64,000 bases of DNA from assembly GCA_014649355.1 (NCBI GenBank), contig BMSW01000006.1:186001-250000 (forward strand). Reading direction: 5' to 3'. Source of the DNA: Streptomyces althioticus. GTDB lineage: Bacteria > Actinomycetota > Actinomycetes > Streptomycetales > Streptomycetaceae. The notes beneath the pieces are model-generated. The model made no database searches. It worked only from the letters and a program-made list of their open reading frames with translations, and was not told the DNA's origin. Positions 1-8,215 of this stretch are shown piece by piece; the stretch's first letter is position 1; each line of letters starts with the position of its first letter. A program made the translations under genes and the position numbers.

Positions 1-1
1 C

Positions 2-355
2 CCGCTCGCACTTCTCGTCGTCACCGCGCTGACCGCCGCCGTCAACGTGGCCATGGCCGCCGCCGACCTCGCCGGGGCGCGCTTCGTGCTCGCCAACTCG
101 GCGCAGGTGGGTGTGGCGCGGTCGTGGCTCCCCGGACTGGCCGCCCTCAAGCTGGCCGGCGCGGCGGGCCTCCTCCTCGGTGTCCTCGTCGGCGCACTGC
201 GCCCCCTCGGCGTGGCCGCGGCCTGCGGTCTCGTCCTGTTCTACCTGGGCGCGATCGCCTTCCACCTCCGCGCCCGAGTACTCCACAACCTGGCGTTCCC
301 CGCCTTCTACCTCGCCACAGCAGCCGCATCGCTGACCCTGACAACAACCTCCTGA
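2..355 (+). CDS. DoxX-like small membrane protein, 5' truncated
   Basis: The open frame enters from the left window edge, so the start lies upstream. The visible part (about 117 residues) begins inside a hydrophobic helix reading PLALLVVTALTAAVNVAMAAADLAG and then shows three further hydrophobic segments, around the stretches ALKLAGAAGLLLGVLV, VAAACGLVLFYLGAIAF and the C-terminal LATAAASLTL. The pattern of ADLAGARFVLANSAQVGV, then SWLP, then a helix with LKLAGAAGLL is typical of the DoxX-like family of four-helix integral membrane proteins, whose biochemical role is mostly unknown. An internal ATG at 47 exists, but starting there would remove most of the first helix, so I treat this as a partial gene. 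It ends in TGA just before two copies of a dispersed repeat. Confidence 0.7.
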   Translation, partial: PLALLVVTALTAAVNVAMAAADLAGARFVLANSAQVGVARSWLPGLAALKLAGAAGLLLGVLVGALRPLGVAAACGLVLFYLGAIAFHLRARVLHNLAFPAFYLATAAASLTLTTTS

Positions 356-368
356 GGCACACCCCCCA

Positions 369-439
369 GGGGCGCGGGGAACTGCGCGACAAGCCCCCAC
401 CGGCCCGCAGGTTTGAACAGGGGCGCGGGGAACTGCGCG
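369..439 (+). repeat. Dispersed GC-rich repeat, two direct copies
   Basis: The 20-base core GGGGCGCGGGGAACTGCGCG occurs at 369-388 and again at 420-439, each followed by AAGCCCCCACCG-like sequence. The core and its 3' flank can fold: GGGGC can pair with the downstream GCCCC, and CGCG with CGCG. The same core recurs at 5.9-6.3 kb and 53.9-54.3 kb. It lies between genes and shows no coding potential. Confidence 0.85.
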
Positions 440-498
440 AAAAGCCCCCACCGCCCCGCGGTGAACAACCCCCGCACACCGACCCCCTCCCACAAGAC

Positions 499-512
499 CG
501 GTGATTTCACCG
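499..512. promoter_or_regulatory. Palindrome upstream of the cutinase-type hydrolase
   Basis: CGGTGA-TT-TCACCG is a perfect inverted repeat with six-base arms about 145 bases before the hydrolase start. It could be an operator for the secreted hydrolase gene. No regulator is identified, and the distance to the start is long. Apart from this site and the two repeats, the 356-654 interval holds only C-rich sequence and the ribosome binding site GAGG at 641-644. Confidence 0.3.
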
Positions 513-654
513 ATCCCCACCCACCCCCTCCCCACCGACAGTGGCACCGCCAGTCAAAAGGCGCCGCCCGGCCCCCGCACGGCTCCCCAGCCCACGCAGT
601 GATCCCTGCAACCGGCCGACCCGGCGACCGCCATGACAGAGAGGACCACTCGTC

Positions 655-1560
655 GTGCAGCTGCACCCCCACACCAGCAGGCGCAGGACCGGCCGCCTGG
701 CCGGCCTCACCGCGGCGCTCGCCGCCGTCGTCGGCCTCAGCACCCTCACCGGCCCCGGCGCCCACGCCGCCGCCGACAACCCCTACGAGCGCGGCCCGGC
801 CCCCACCGAGTCCAGCATCGAGGCCCTGCGCGGCCCGTACGCCGTCTCGCAGACCTCCGTGTCCCGGCTCGCCGCGACCGGCTTCGGCGGCGGCACGATC
901 TACTACCCGACGTCCACCGCCGACGGCACCTTCGGCGCGGTCGCCATCTCGCCCGGATTCACCGCTCTGGAGTCCTCCATCTCCTGGCTGGGCCCGCGCC
1001 TGGCCTCGCAGGGCTTCGTGGTGTTCACCATCGACACCCTCACCACCGTCGACCAGCCCGGCTCCCGCGGCGACCAGCTGCTGGCCGCGCTGGACTACCT
1101 CACCCAGCGCAGCTCGGTCCGCGGCCGCATCGACAGCAGCCGGCTGGGCGTCATGGGCCACTCCATGGGCGGCGGCGGCTCACTCGAGGCCGCCAAGACC
1201 CGTCCGTCCCTCAAGGCCGCCATCCCGATGACGCCCTGGAACCTCGACAAGACCTGGCCCGAGCTGCGGACCCCCACCCTGATCTTCGGCGCCGACGCCG
1301 ACACCATCGCCCCGGTGGCGACCCACGCCAAGCCCTTCTACAACACCCTGCCGTCCTCCCTGGACCGGACGTACATCGAGCTCAACAACGCCACCCACTT
1401 CGCCCCGAACACGTCGAACACGACCATCGCGAAGTACAGCATTTCGTGGCTGAAGCGCTTCATCGACAAGGACACCCGCTACGAGCAGTTCCTCTGCCCG
1501 CTGCCGCAGCGGAGCCTGACGATCGACGAGGCGCAGGGCAACTGCCCGCACACCTCCTGA
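655..1560 (+). CDS. Secreted cutinase / polyester hydrolase-type alpha/beta hydrolase
   Basis: A 301-residue secreted serine hydrolase of the actinobacterial cutinase (polyesterase) family, to which the Thermobifida cutinases active on PET belong. GTG at 655 is chosen because GAGG sits ten bases upstream and the protein then starts with a basic Sec-type signal peptide ending near AHA-AAD (residues 36-41). The nucleophile is Ser170 in GHSMGGGGS, the acid Asp216 in GADADTIAP and the base His248 in [17 protein letters not shown] (98-108) carries the oxyanion-hole region, and two cysteines (281, 297) match the family's C-terminal disulfide. The N-terminal [11 protein letters not shown] stretch is also family-typical. 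The natural substrate is probably plant cutin or a similar polyester (inferred). It stands alone, followed by a strong hairpin. Confidence 0.9.
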   Translation: MQLHPHTSRRRTGRLAGLTAALAAVVGLSTLTGPGAHAAADNPYERGPAPTESSIEALRGPYAVSQTSVSRLAATGFGGGTIYYPTSTADGTFGAVAISPGFTALESSISWLGPRLASQGFVVFTIDTLTTVDQPGSRGDQLLAALDYLTQRSSVRGRIDSSRLGVMGHSMGGGGSLEAAKTRPSLKAAIPMTPWNLDKTWPELRTPTLIFGADADTIAPVATHAKPFYNTLPSSLDRTYIELNNATHFAPNTSNTTIAKYSISWLKRFIDKDTRYEQFLCPLPQRSLTIDEAQGNCPHTS

Positions 1561-1571
1561 CGCACACGCTC

Positions 1572-1606
1572 CGGTGGCGGTCCGCGCGCGGCGCGGGCCG
1601 CCACCG
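1572..1606 (+). terminator. Hairpin terminator after the cutinase gene
   Basis: CGGTGGCGG at 1572-1580 pairs with CCGCCACCG at 1598-1606, and the stem can be extended inward through CC/GG and GCG/CGC pairs. It lies twelve bases after the stop codon. There is no U-run, as is common in Streptomyces. Confidence 0.65.
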
Positions 1607-1741
1607 CCGTTGTGCGCGGGCACCGCGGCCCGCCGCCGCGCTTGGGCCACGGCACAGTCCGAGGCGGACGTCACACCGCAAAAGCCGCTGGTGACGCGGC
1701 CGTTCATGTTTCATCCGGTCCCGGACGTATACCTTCCGCGT

Positions 1742-1763
1742 GACCTTACGCGTGAGTAAGGTC
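1742..1763. promoter_or_regulatory. Inverted repeat just before the LuxR-type regulator start
   Basis: GACCTTAC (1742-1749) and GTAAGGTC (1756-1763) are perfect eight-base arms around the spacer GCGTGA. The right arm contains the AAGG that serves as ribosome binding site for the ATG at 1770. The element could be a repressor operator (possibly the gene's own) or an RNA hairpin that masks the ribosome binding site. The sequence alone does not decide. Confidence 0.5.
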
Positions 1764-1769
1764 GCTGGA

Positions 1770-4484
1770 ATGACCGGACACACGACCGCGCGGCAGCGGC
1801 TGACCGCCGAGCTGCTGGACGCGCTGCGCACCGACGGCGGCGTCCGCGTCGTGACCGGTGAACCCGGTTGCGGCCGCACCACGTTCCTCGACCACGCCGC
1901 CCGCCTCTTCCGCGGGGGGCCGGTGTGTCACGTACGCGCCGGCGGTGTCCGCGAGCTGGACGAGGCCCTCCGGACCGCCGGCCCGCTCCTCGTCTGCGTG
2001 GACGACGCCGACCTGTGGGACGCACCGTCGCGCGCCGCGCTCGCCCGCACCGCCGGGCGCATACGGGAGACGGCCGTACGCACGACGCTCCTCCTGACGG
2101 TCGCCAACCACCGCCCGCCGCCCCCGGAACTGGCGGACCTGCCCGTCCTGCGCCTGGGCCCGCTCACCCCCGGCGACGCGGCGCTGCTCATCCGGGAGCG
2201 CGCGGACAGCGCCGTCGACCCCGCCGTACGGGAGGAGCTGATCGCGGCGGCCGAGGGCAACCCGGCACTGCTGCTGGCCCTGCTCCGGAGTCTGTCGCCG
2301 GACCAGCTGGGCGGGCGACGCGCCCTGCCCCAACCGCCGGCCGGCGGTGAGGTGCTGGCCGACGTGGCCGGCGACCGCCTGCCCGACGACTCCGGCGGCC
2401 TGCTCCTGACGACGGCGGCCGCCGTACGGGCGACGGGGGAGGAGGAGGCGGACGCGGCACTCGTCCTCCGGGCGGCCCACGCGGCGGCGAACGCCCCGCT
2501 GCCCGACCTGCTGACCCGCAGCGAGGGCCGGCTCCGCTTCCGCAGCGCGCTGATGGCCCAGGCGGTGTACGCGACCGCGTCCTCCGAGGACCGCCGTGCC
2601 GCGCATCTCGCGCTCGCCGAGGCCGCGACCGGTCAAAAGGGCATCCTCCCCCTCCTTCACCGCGCGTGGGCGGTCAGCGCCCCCGCGCCCACCGTGGCGG
2701 CCTCCCTGGCCGCGGCGGCGGCCGACCCGTCGTCCCCCGCGCCCCCCGCCCTCCGCCGCCGGGCCCTGACCCGCGCGGCCGACCTCACCCCGGACGAGGC
2801 GGAGCGCGCCCGCCGCCACCTCGCCGCCGCCGAGCAGGCACTCCTCGCCGGGCATGCCGCCGACGCCCTGCGCCTGCTGGACCGGGCGCGCGGCCGTTCC
2901 GCACCGGCGGCGGTGCGCGGAGGCGCGGAACTCCTGCGGGGGGCGGTGCTGCTGGCGGACGGCCCGGTGGAGGACGCCCGGGAGTCCTTCCTGCTCGCGG
3001 CCGACCTCCTGCCCCCGCCGGCCGCGGCCCGCGCGACCCTGGGCGCGGCGGACGCGGCCTGGTCCGCCGGCGACCCCACCGCCTGCCTCTCCGCCCTGGC
3101 CCCCACCCACACCCCTCGCACGCTCCCCCTGGCAGAGGCCTGCGTCCGCGTCCCGAAGCAGCCCGGCTCGCAGCGCCTCGGGGGACCCCCGGCGGCACGG
3201 GTGGGCGCGACGGCACCCCGCACGGCGTGCACCCAGCCCACGAACCCCCCGCCGGACGGCGACCCCTCCCGCGACCACCGGGACGGCATGCGCGCCGTCC
3301 TCCTCGCCCGCTTCGACCTCGCCGCCACCCCCCTCCGCCGCGTCGTCGAGAACGGCCTCCACGGCACCGACCCCGACCGCCTCCTCCGCTCCGCCGCCGC
3401 AGCGCTGATGCTCGGCGACGTCACCTCCGCCCGCCGCGCGGGCGCCCGCGCCCTCGCAGCCGCCCGCACCTCCGGCTCCGCCGCCCTGGAACCCCGCGCC
3501 CTCGAATACCTCGCCTACGCCGAACTCCGCGCCGGCCGCCACCAACTCGCCCGCACCCACGCCGAGGAGGGTCTCCGCGCCGCCGAGCGCGCCGGGCAGC
3601 GCAACACCGCCGCCCACCATCACGCCGTCCTCGCGCTCGCCGCGTCCATCGAGGGCGAGGCGGACCTCGTGGCCGAGCACGCGGAGGAAGCCCTGCGCAC
3701 GGCGCGCAGGCACGGGCTCGCCCAGGCCGCGACCCTCGCGCACTGGGCCGCGGCCCGCGCGGACCTCGGTGCCGGCCGCCCCCGCGAGGCGGCGCAGCGG
3801 CTCGGCCCGCTGGTCCGCCCCGGCGCCCGCCGCGGCCACTTCGCGGTGTGGATGCTCGCCGTCCCCTGCTTCGTGGAGGCCGCCGCGTCCGCCGGGCGCC
3901 CCCAGCACGCGGCGGCGCTCGTGGAGGACTTCGCCCTGTGGGCGGCCTGCGGCGCCGACCCCCAGGCTCCCTCGCAACTCCTGCGCTGCCGCGCCCTGCT
4001 GGCCGGACCCGACACCGCCGACGAGCTGTACCTCAGCGCCCTGGACCGGCACGACGACACCGTCGGCGACTTCGAGCGCGCCCGCACCGAACTCCTCTAC
4101 GGCAAGTGGCTGCGCCGCAGACGCCGTCTCCGCGAGGCCCGCACCCGCCTGGAGGAGGCCCGCCTCGGCTTCGAACGCTGCGGCGCGCCTCTGTGGGCGC
4201 AGCAGGCCGCCGCCGAGCTCAGGGCCGGTGGCGCCGCCCCGAACCCCGCCCCCGCCGCGTCCTCCGGCGCCGGCGATCTCGCCCGCCTCACCCCGCAGCA
4301 GCTGCGGATCGCCCGGTACGTGGCCGCGGGCGCCACCAACCGTGAGGTGGCCTTGAGCCTCTCCGTGTCCACCCGCACCGTCGACTACCACCTGCGCAAC
4401 GTGTTCGCCACGCTCGGCCTCCGTTCCCGGGTCGAGCTGGTGCGTTTGGTCGAGCAGGAGGAAAAGACCGGTGCACGACTCTAG
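1770..4484 (+). CDS. Large ATPase regulator with C-terminal LuxR-type HTH (LAL-like)
   Basis: About 904 residues with the architecture of LAL-type regulators: an N-terminal AAA/STAND-like ATPase, a long alanine- and arginine-rich helical region resembling TPR repeats, and a C-terminal LuxR-type HTH (LTPQQLRIARYVAAGATNREVA, then STRTVDYHLRNVFATLGLRSR, last 60 residues). The P-loop GEPGCGRTT (residues 30-38) has Arg36 where lysine is usual. A Walker B-like VCVDDAD follows at about 75-81. The ATG at 1770 is preferred over the in-frame GTG at 1740 because AAGG lies eight bases upstream and the ATPase starts close to it; the 1740 start would also add a TTA codon. LAL proteins often activate antibiotic or catabolic genes. 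The target here is unknown, and no biosynthetic cluster is adjacent. Confidence 0.8.
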   Translation: MTGHTTARQRLTAELLDALRTDGGVRVVTGEPGCGRTTFLDHAARLFRGGPVCHVRAGGVRELDEALRTAGPLLVCVDDADLWDAPSRAALARTAGRIRETAVRTTLLLTVANHRPPPPELADLPVLRLGPLTPGDAALLIRERADSAVDPAVREELIAAAEGNPALLLALLRSLSPDQLGGRRALPQPPAGGEVLADVAGDRLPDDSGGLLLTTAAAVRATGEEEADAALVLRAAHAAANAPLPDLLTRSEGRLRFRSALMAQAVYATASSEDRRAAHLALAEAATGQKGILPLLHRAWAVSAPAPTVAASLAAAAADPSSPAPPALRRRALTRAADLTPDEAERARRHLAAAEQALLAGHAADALRLLDRARGRSAPAAVRGGAELLRGAVLLADGPVEDARESFLLAADLLPPPAAARATLGAADAAWSAGDPTACLSALAPTHTPRTLPLAEACVRVPKQPGSQRLGGPPAARVGATAPRTACTQPTNPPPDGDPSRDHRDGMRAVLLARFDLAATPLRRVVENGLHGTDPDRLLRSAAAALMLGDVTSARRAGARALAAARTSGSAALEPRALEYLAYAELRAGRHQLARTHAEEGLRAAERAGQRNTAAHHHAVLALAASIEGEADLVAEHAEEALRTARRHGLAQAATLAHWAAARADLGAGRPREAAQRLGPLVRPGARRGHFAVWMLAVPCFVEAAASAGRPQHAAALVEDFALWAACGADPQAPSQLLRCRALLAGPDTADELYLSALDRHDDTVGDFERARTELLYGKWLRRRRRLREARTRLEEARLGFERCGAPLWAQQAAAELRAGGAAPNPAPAASSGAGDLARLTPQQLRIARYVAAGATNREVALSLSVSTRTVDYHLRNVFATLGLRSRVELVRLVEQEEKTGARL

Positions 4485-4626
4485 GGACCGACCGGACGGT
4501 ATGCCATCCTTCGGGGCAGGACGAGTCCGACGGCGGCCGCCCTGCGGGCCCCCGTACCTGCCGGGCGCCGGTACGGGGCCGCCGCACGGGCACCGCCCGG
4601 AAGCCCGACCCTGGGGGGAATGCGCG

Positions 4627-5892
4627 ATGCCTCACGCCGTACGGCCACGAACCCTGCTGCGTCCCGGACCCGTGTCCGCACCTCGGTCACGGACGCCACG
4701 CGTGCGGTCGCTGATCGACGCCGACGCGCTGCGCGTGCTGCACCGGGCCGCCCGCATCCTGCTGGACGACCTGCCGCAGCTCACCGACCGGCTGGTCGCG
4801 GTGCTCCAGGAGCAGGAGCCGGCGTACCGCACCGCCGTCGAGGGCGACGCCGTCGCCACCTGGCAGGAGGTGCACCGCTCGCTGCGGCACAGCGTCTCCT
4901 CGCTGCTGGACCCGCGGGGCGCCCGTGACGCGGCGCGCCGCTGCTCCTGGAAGATCGGAGCCACCCGCGCCGAACAGGGACTGCCGCTGGACGCGGTGCT
5001 GCACGCCTTCCGGCTGGGCGGTTCGCTGGTGTGGCAGGGCCTGGTCGACGAGACCTCACGGGCGGCGCCGGAGGACGTACGTCTGCTGGTGCACGTCGCG
5101 TCCGACGTGTGGGAGTTCGTCGACGAGCACAGCACGATCGTCGCCGACGCGTACCGGCAGACCGAGCGGCAGATGGCATGGCGGAGGGAGAACAGGGTGC
5201 GCCTGCTGGCCGCGGCGCTGCTGGACGGCACCAGCAGGATCGCCGACCTGCCCGAGGCGGCCGAGGCACTGGAGCTGCCCGAGCACGGCCGGTACGTCGT
5301 CGTCGCCGTCGAGGGGACGCGGTCCGCCGGCTGTACGGGCGCCCAGGCGGCCCTTGCCCCGGGTGTGCGTGTGCACTGGCACACCGGTGTGGACGCCGAT
5401 CACGGCATCGTCCTCGTCGAGGGCGACCCGGCGGCGGTCGTCCCGGACGAGCAGCCGCCCGGCGTGCGGGTGGGCGTCAGCGGCACCGTCGACGGACTGG
5501 CCGCCGTGGGGGAGGCGCGACGGCTGGCGGACACGGCGCTGCGGCTGTGCCCGGAGGGGGGCGGCACGGTCCGGCTGACCGAACACCTGCCGGCGGCACT
5601 GGTCGCGTCGAACCCCGACCTCGCCGCGGCGCTGTCCGACCGGCTCCTCGGCCCCCTGGCTGCCCTGGAACCCGCCGACGCCGAGGTCCTCCTCGACACG
5701 CTCGCCACGTGGCTGGCCTGCGACGGCTCGGCCCAGCGGGCGGCCCGCCGCCTCTACTGCCACCGCAACACGGTCCTCAACCGCCTCCGCCGCTACGAAC
5801 AACTGACAGGCCGCAACCTCTCCCGCCCCACAGACCTGGTTGAAACAACCCTGGCCCTGACAGCCCACAACCTCCTCCACCAGAAACCATAA
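4627..5892 (+). CDS. PucR/CdaR-type transcriptional regulator
   Basis: About 421 residues. The C-terminal 60 residues (VLLDTLATWLACDGSAQRAARRL, then HRNTVLNRLRRYEQLTGRNL) match the PucR-type C-terminal helix-turn-helix found in regulators of purine, sugar-acid and proline metabolism. The first 190 residues are helical (LLDDLPQLTDRLVAVLQEQEPAY, then WKIGATRAEQGLPLDAVLHAFRLGG), like the RsbT-co-antagonist-like domain of actinobacterial PucR regulators. The middle part resembles a degenerate GGDEF-like CdaR segment. ATG 4627 is chosen because a GGGGGG-A-A Shine-Dalgarno lies about eight bases upstream; longer in-frame starts would run into the regulator upstream. It is separate from its neighbours, with a repeat array behind it. 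The ABC importer 0.7 kb downstream is a possible target, by position only. Confidence 0.8.
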   Translation: MPHAVRPRTLLRPGPVSAPRSRTPRVRSLIDADALRVLHRAARILLDDLPQLTDRLVAVLQEQEPAYRTAVEGDAVATWQEVHRSLRHSVSSLLDPRGARDAARRCSWKIGATRAEQGLPLDAVLHAFRLGGSLVWQGLVDETSRAAPEDVRLLVHVASDVWEFVDEHSTIVADAYRQTERQMAWRRENRVRLLAAALLDGTSRIADLPEAAEALELPEHGRYVVVAVEGTRSAGCTGAQAALAPGVRVHWHTGVDADHGIVLVEGDPAAVVPDEQPPGVRVGVSGTVDGLAAVGEARRLADTALRLCPEGGGTVRLTEHLPAALVASNPDLAAALSDRLLGPLAALEPADAEVLLDTLATWLACDGSAQRAARRLYCHRNTVLNRLRRYEQLTGRNLSRPTDLVETTLALTAHNLLHQKP

Positions 5893-5920
5893 AAACGCCC
5901 TCACAGGGGAGCGCCCCAAA

Positions 5921-6337
5921 GGGGCGCGGGGAACTGCGCGACCAGCCCCCACCGCCCCGCAGCCGGACACGCCCACAGGGGCGCGGGGAACTGCGCGCTC
6001 AACCCCCACGGCCCGCAGCCGCGACGCAACGAGCACCCCGCCCCGTGGGGCCCACGCGACTACTGCCCGCCGGCAACTGGACACGCCCACAGGGGCGCGG
6101 GGAACTGCGCGCTCAACCCCCACGGCCCGCAGCCGCGACGCAACGAGCACCCCGCCCCGTGGGCCCGCGCAACTACTGCCCGCCGGCAACTGGACACGCC
6201 CACAGGGGCGCGGGGAACTGCGCGCTCAACCCCCACCGCCCGCAGCCGCGACGCAACGAGCACCCCGCCCCGTGGGCCCGCGCAACTACTGCCCGCCGGC
6301 AATCGGACACGCCCACAGGGGCGCGGGGAACTGCGCG
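5921..6337 (+). repeat. Tandem array of the dispersed repeat, about 113-base period
   Basis: Five copies of the core GGGGCGCGGGGAACTGCGCG lie at 5921-5940, 5978-5997, 6092-6111, 6205-6224 and 6318-6337. The last four are embedded in a longer unit of 113-114 bases that repeats almost exactly (it runs from GGACACGCCCACAG through the core, CTCAACCCCCAC, GCAACGAGCACCCCG to CTACTGCCCGCCGGC). The units differ by a few substitutions and one-base indels. Open frames crossing the array are artefacts of the period. This array fills most of the 5893-6566 gap. Confidence 0.9.
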
Positions 6338-6449
6338 CTCAACCCCCACCACCCGCAGCCGCGACACAACCCGCACCCCCCCGCCCCTGGCGTACCGACC
6401 CACCGAGCCGCCCGCATGGGCACCCGCACAACCCACCCCCACCCCCGTT

Positions 6450-6485
6450 GGTACACCGCAGCGTGCGGCCCCGGACCGCTGTACC
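6450..6485. promoter_or_regulatory. Long inverted repeat before the ABC importer operon
   Basis: GGTACA at 6450-6455 and TGTACC at 6480-6485 form a perfect six-base inverted repeat with a 24-base spacer, about 80 bases before the first importer gene. The upstream region must carry the operon promoter, and this is the only symmetric element I see there outside the repeat array. The six-base arms are short, so chance is possible. Confidence 0.25.
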
Positions 6486-6566
6486 CCCTCCACACCCCCG
6501 TGCTGTCGTAAGCACCCCTTCCCCCGAAGCCGTCGCAGACCCACGCGACGACCCCGAGGAGTCGTG

Positions 6567-7349
6567 ATGCCCGAAGCACCACCGGACGGTGGCCTCACCC
6601 TGCACGTCGAGGACGTCGACGTGACCTACGGCCGAGCCCTGTCCGCCCTCCGCTCCGTGTCCCTGACCGTGCCCCCGGCCACGGTCGTGGCCCTGCTCGG
6701 CGCGAACGGCGCCGGCAAGACCACGCTGCTCCGCGCCGTCTCCGGCACGCTCCGCCTGCACCGCGGCGCGGTCACGACCGGCAGCATCCGCTACGGCGAC
6801 ACGGTGCTCGACGGCAAGGACCCGGTCGCCGCGGTCCGCGCCGGCGTCGTCCAGGTGCCCGAAGGACGGCGGGTGTTCGCCGGGCTGTCGGTCGACGAGA
6901 ACCTCCGTTCCGGCGGCCTCGGCCTCGGACGGCGCGGCCGCGCCCAGGTCCAGGAGGCCCGCGACCGCGTCTTCACGCTCTTCCCCCGCCTCGCCGAACG
7001 CACCCACCAGCCGGCCGGGCTCCTGTCCGGCGGCGAGCAGCAGATGCTCGCCATCGGCCGCGCCCTGATGGCCGCGCCCCGCCTGCTGCTCCTGGACGAG
7101 CCCTCGCTCGGCCTCGCCCCGCAGATGGTGCACCGCATCGCGGAGGTCGTCCGCGAGATAAACGCGCAGGGCACCGCCGTCCTGCTCGTCGAGCAGAACG
7201 CCGGCATGGCGCTCTCCCTCGCGAGCCACGCGCACGTCCTCGAGGTGGGGGAGACCCGCCTGTCCGGGCCCGCCGACGAACTCGCCCGCACCGACGCCGT
7301 ACGCCGCCTGTACCTGGGCGAGTCGGCCCAGGACCAGGGGGCCGCGTGA
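6567..7349 (+). CDS. LivF-type ABC importer ATPase
   Basis: A 260-residue cytoplasmic ATPase of the branched-chain amino acid (HAAT) importer class. The Walker A motif GANGAGKTT is at 45-53, PEGRRVFAGLSVDENL is the LivF-type Q-loop region, LSGGEQQ the signature, LLLLDEPSLGLAP the Walker B region, and LLVEQN contains the LivF-type switch region. Start ATG 6567 follows GAGGA at 6556-6560. It is first in a tightly overlapping operon: the next gene starts at GTG 7346, inside this gene's stop codon region (GTGA). The order ATPase, ATPase, permease, permease, binding protein places the binding protein last. Substrate could be amino acids, amides, urea or other small molecules; the genes do not reveal which. 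Confidence 0.9.
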   Translation: MPEAPPDGGLTLHVEDVDVTYGRALSALRSVSLTVPPATVVALLGANGAGKTTLLRAVSGTLRLHRGAVTTGSIRYGDTVLDGKDPVAAVRAGVVQVPEGRRVFAGLSVDENLRSGGLGLGRRGRAQVQEARDRVFTLFPRLAERTHQPAGLLSGGEQQMLAIGRALMAAPRLLLLDEPSLGLAPQMVHRIAEVVREINAQGTAVLLVEQNAGMALSLASHAHVLEVGETRLSGPADELARTDAVRRLYLGESAQDQGAA

Positions 7350-8215
7350 ACGACCGCACCACCGAGGCCCGCGCGGACGCGACCCGCACCACCAAGACCC
7401 ACGCCGGCGGAACCAGCACCACCGCCCCGCCCGAACTCGCCGTACGCGACATCACCGTCCGCTTCGCCGGACTGACCGCCCTCGACGGGGTGTCCTTCAC
7501 CGTGGCCCCCGGCTCCGTGCACGCGCTCATCGGCCCGAACGGCGCCGGCAAGTCCACGTGCTTCAACGTGCTGTCGGGGCTGTGCCGCCCCGCATCCGGC
7601 GCCGTCACCCTCGGCGGCACGGAGCTGACCCGGCTCGCCCCGCACCGCATCGCCGCACTCGGTGTGGCCCGTACCTTCCAGAACATCGTCACCACCCAGG
7701 GCACCGTCGCCGACAACCTGATGCTCGGCCGGCACGCCCTCACCCGCGCCGGGTTCACGGCCAGCGCCCTGCGGCTGCCGGGCGCCCGGCGCGAACAGCG
7801 CGAGCACCTCGCCCGCGCCCGCGAGATCGCCGAACTCACCGGCCTCGGGGCCCACTTCGACTCACCCGTAGGCCTGCTGTCCTACGGCGACCGCAAGCGC
7901 GTCGAACTGGCCCGCGCCCTCTGCCTGGAGCCCCGTGTACTGCTGCTCGACGAACCGGTGGCCGGCATGAACGCCGCCGAACGCGCCCGCACCGCCGAGG
8001 TGGTGGCGGAACTACGGGCCGAACTCGGCCTGTCCGTGGTGCTCGTGGAGCACGACATGGGTCTGGTGATGCGTCTCGCCGACGAGGTCACCGTGCTGGA
8101 CTTCGGCCGGCCCATCGCGCACGGCACCCCCGACGAGGTCCGCCGCGACCCCGAGGTGCTGCGCGCCTACCTCGGCACCGACGCGACCGACGCGACCGGG
8201 GAGGACGCGGCATGA
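7346..8215 (+). CDS. LivG-type ABC importer ATPase
   Basis: A 289-residue ATPase partnering the LivF-type protein. After about 30 polar, threonine-rich residues come the Walker A motif GPNGAGKST, GVARTFQNIVTTQGTVADNLMLGRH (LivG-type Q-loop region), LSYGDRKRVELARAL as the signature and LLLDEPVAGMN as Walker B, followed by VVLVEHDMGLVM with the switch histidine. The signature LSYGDRK, where LSGG is classical, is usual for LivG. The GTG start overlaps the preceding stop, and the stop overlaps the next ATG (8212), so translation is likely coupled through the operon. The extended N-terminus is longer than in E. coli LivG and may be poorly structured. Confidence 0.9.
   Translation: MNDRTTEARADATRTTKTHAGGTSTTAPPELAVRDITVRFAGLTALDGVSFTVAPGSVHALIGPNGAGKSTCFNVLSGLCRPASGAVTLGGTELTRLAPHRIAALGVARTFQNIVTTQGTVADNLMLGRHALTRAGFTASALRLPGARREQREHLARAREIAELTGLGAHFDSPVGLLSYGDRKRVELARALCLEPRVLLLDEPVAGMNAAERARTAEVVAELRAELGLSVVLVEHDMGLVMRLADEVTVLDFGRPIAHGTPDEVRRDPEVLRAYLGTDATDATGEDAA

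Noticed and set aside
5893..6566. Long open frames running through the repeat array on both strands
   Set aside because: They follow from the repeat period and high G+C. Their translations repeat the same phrases and carry no family motif. The real gene start is ATG 6567.
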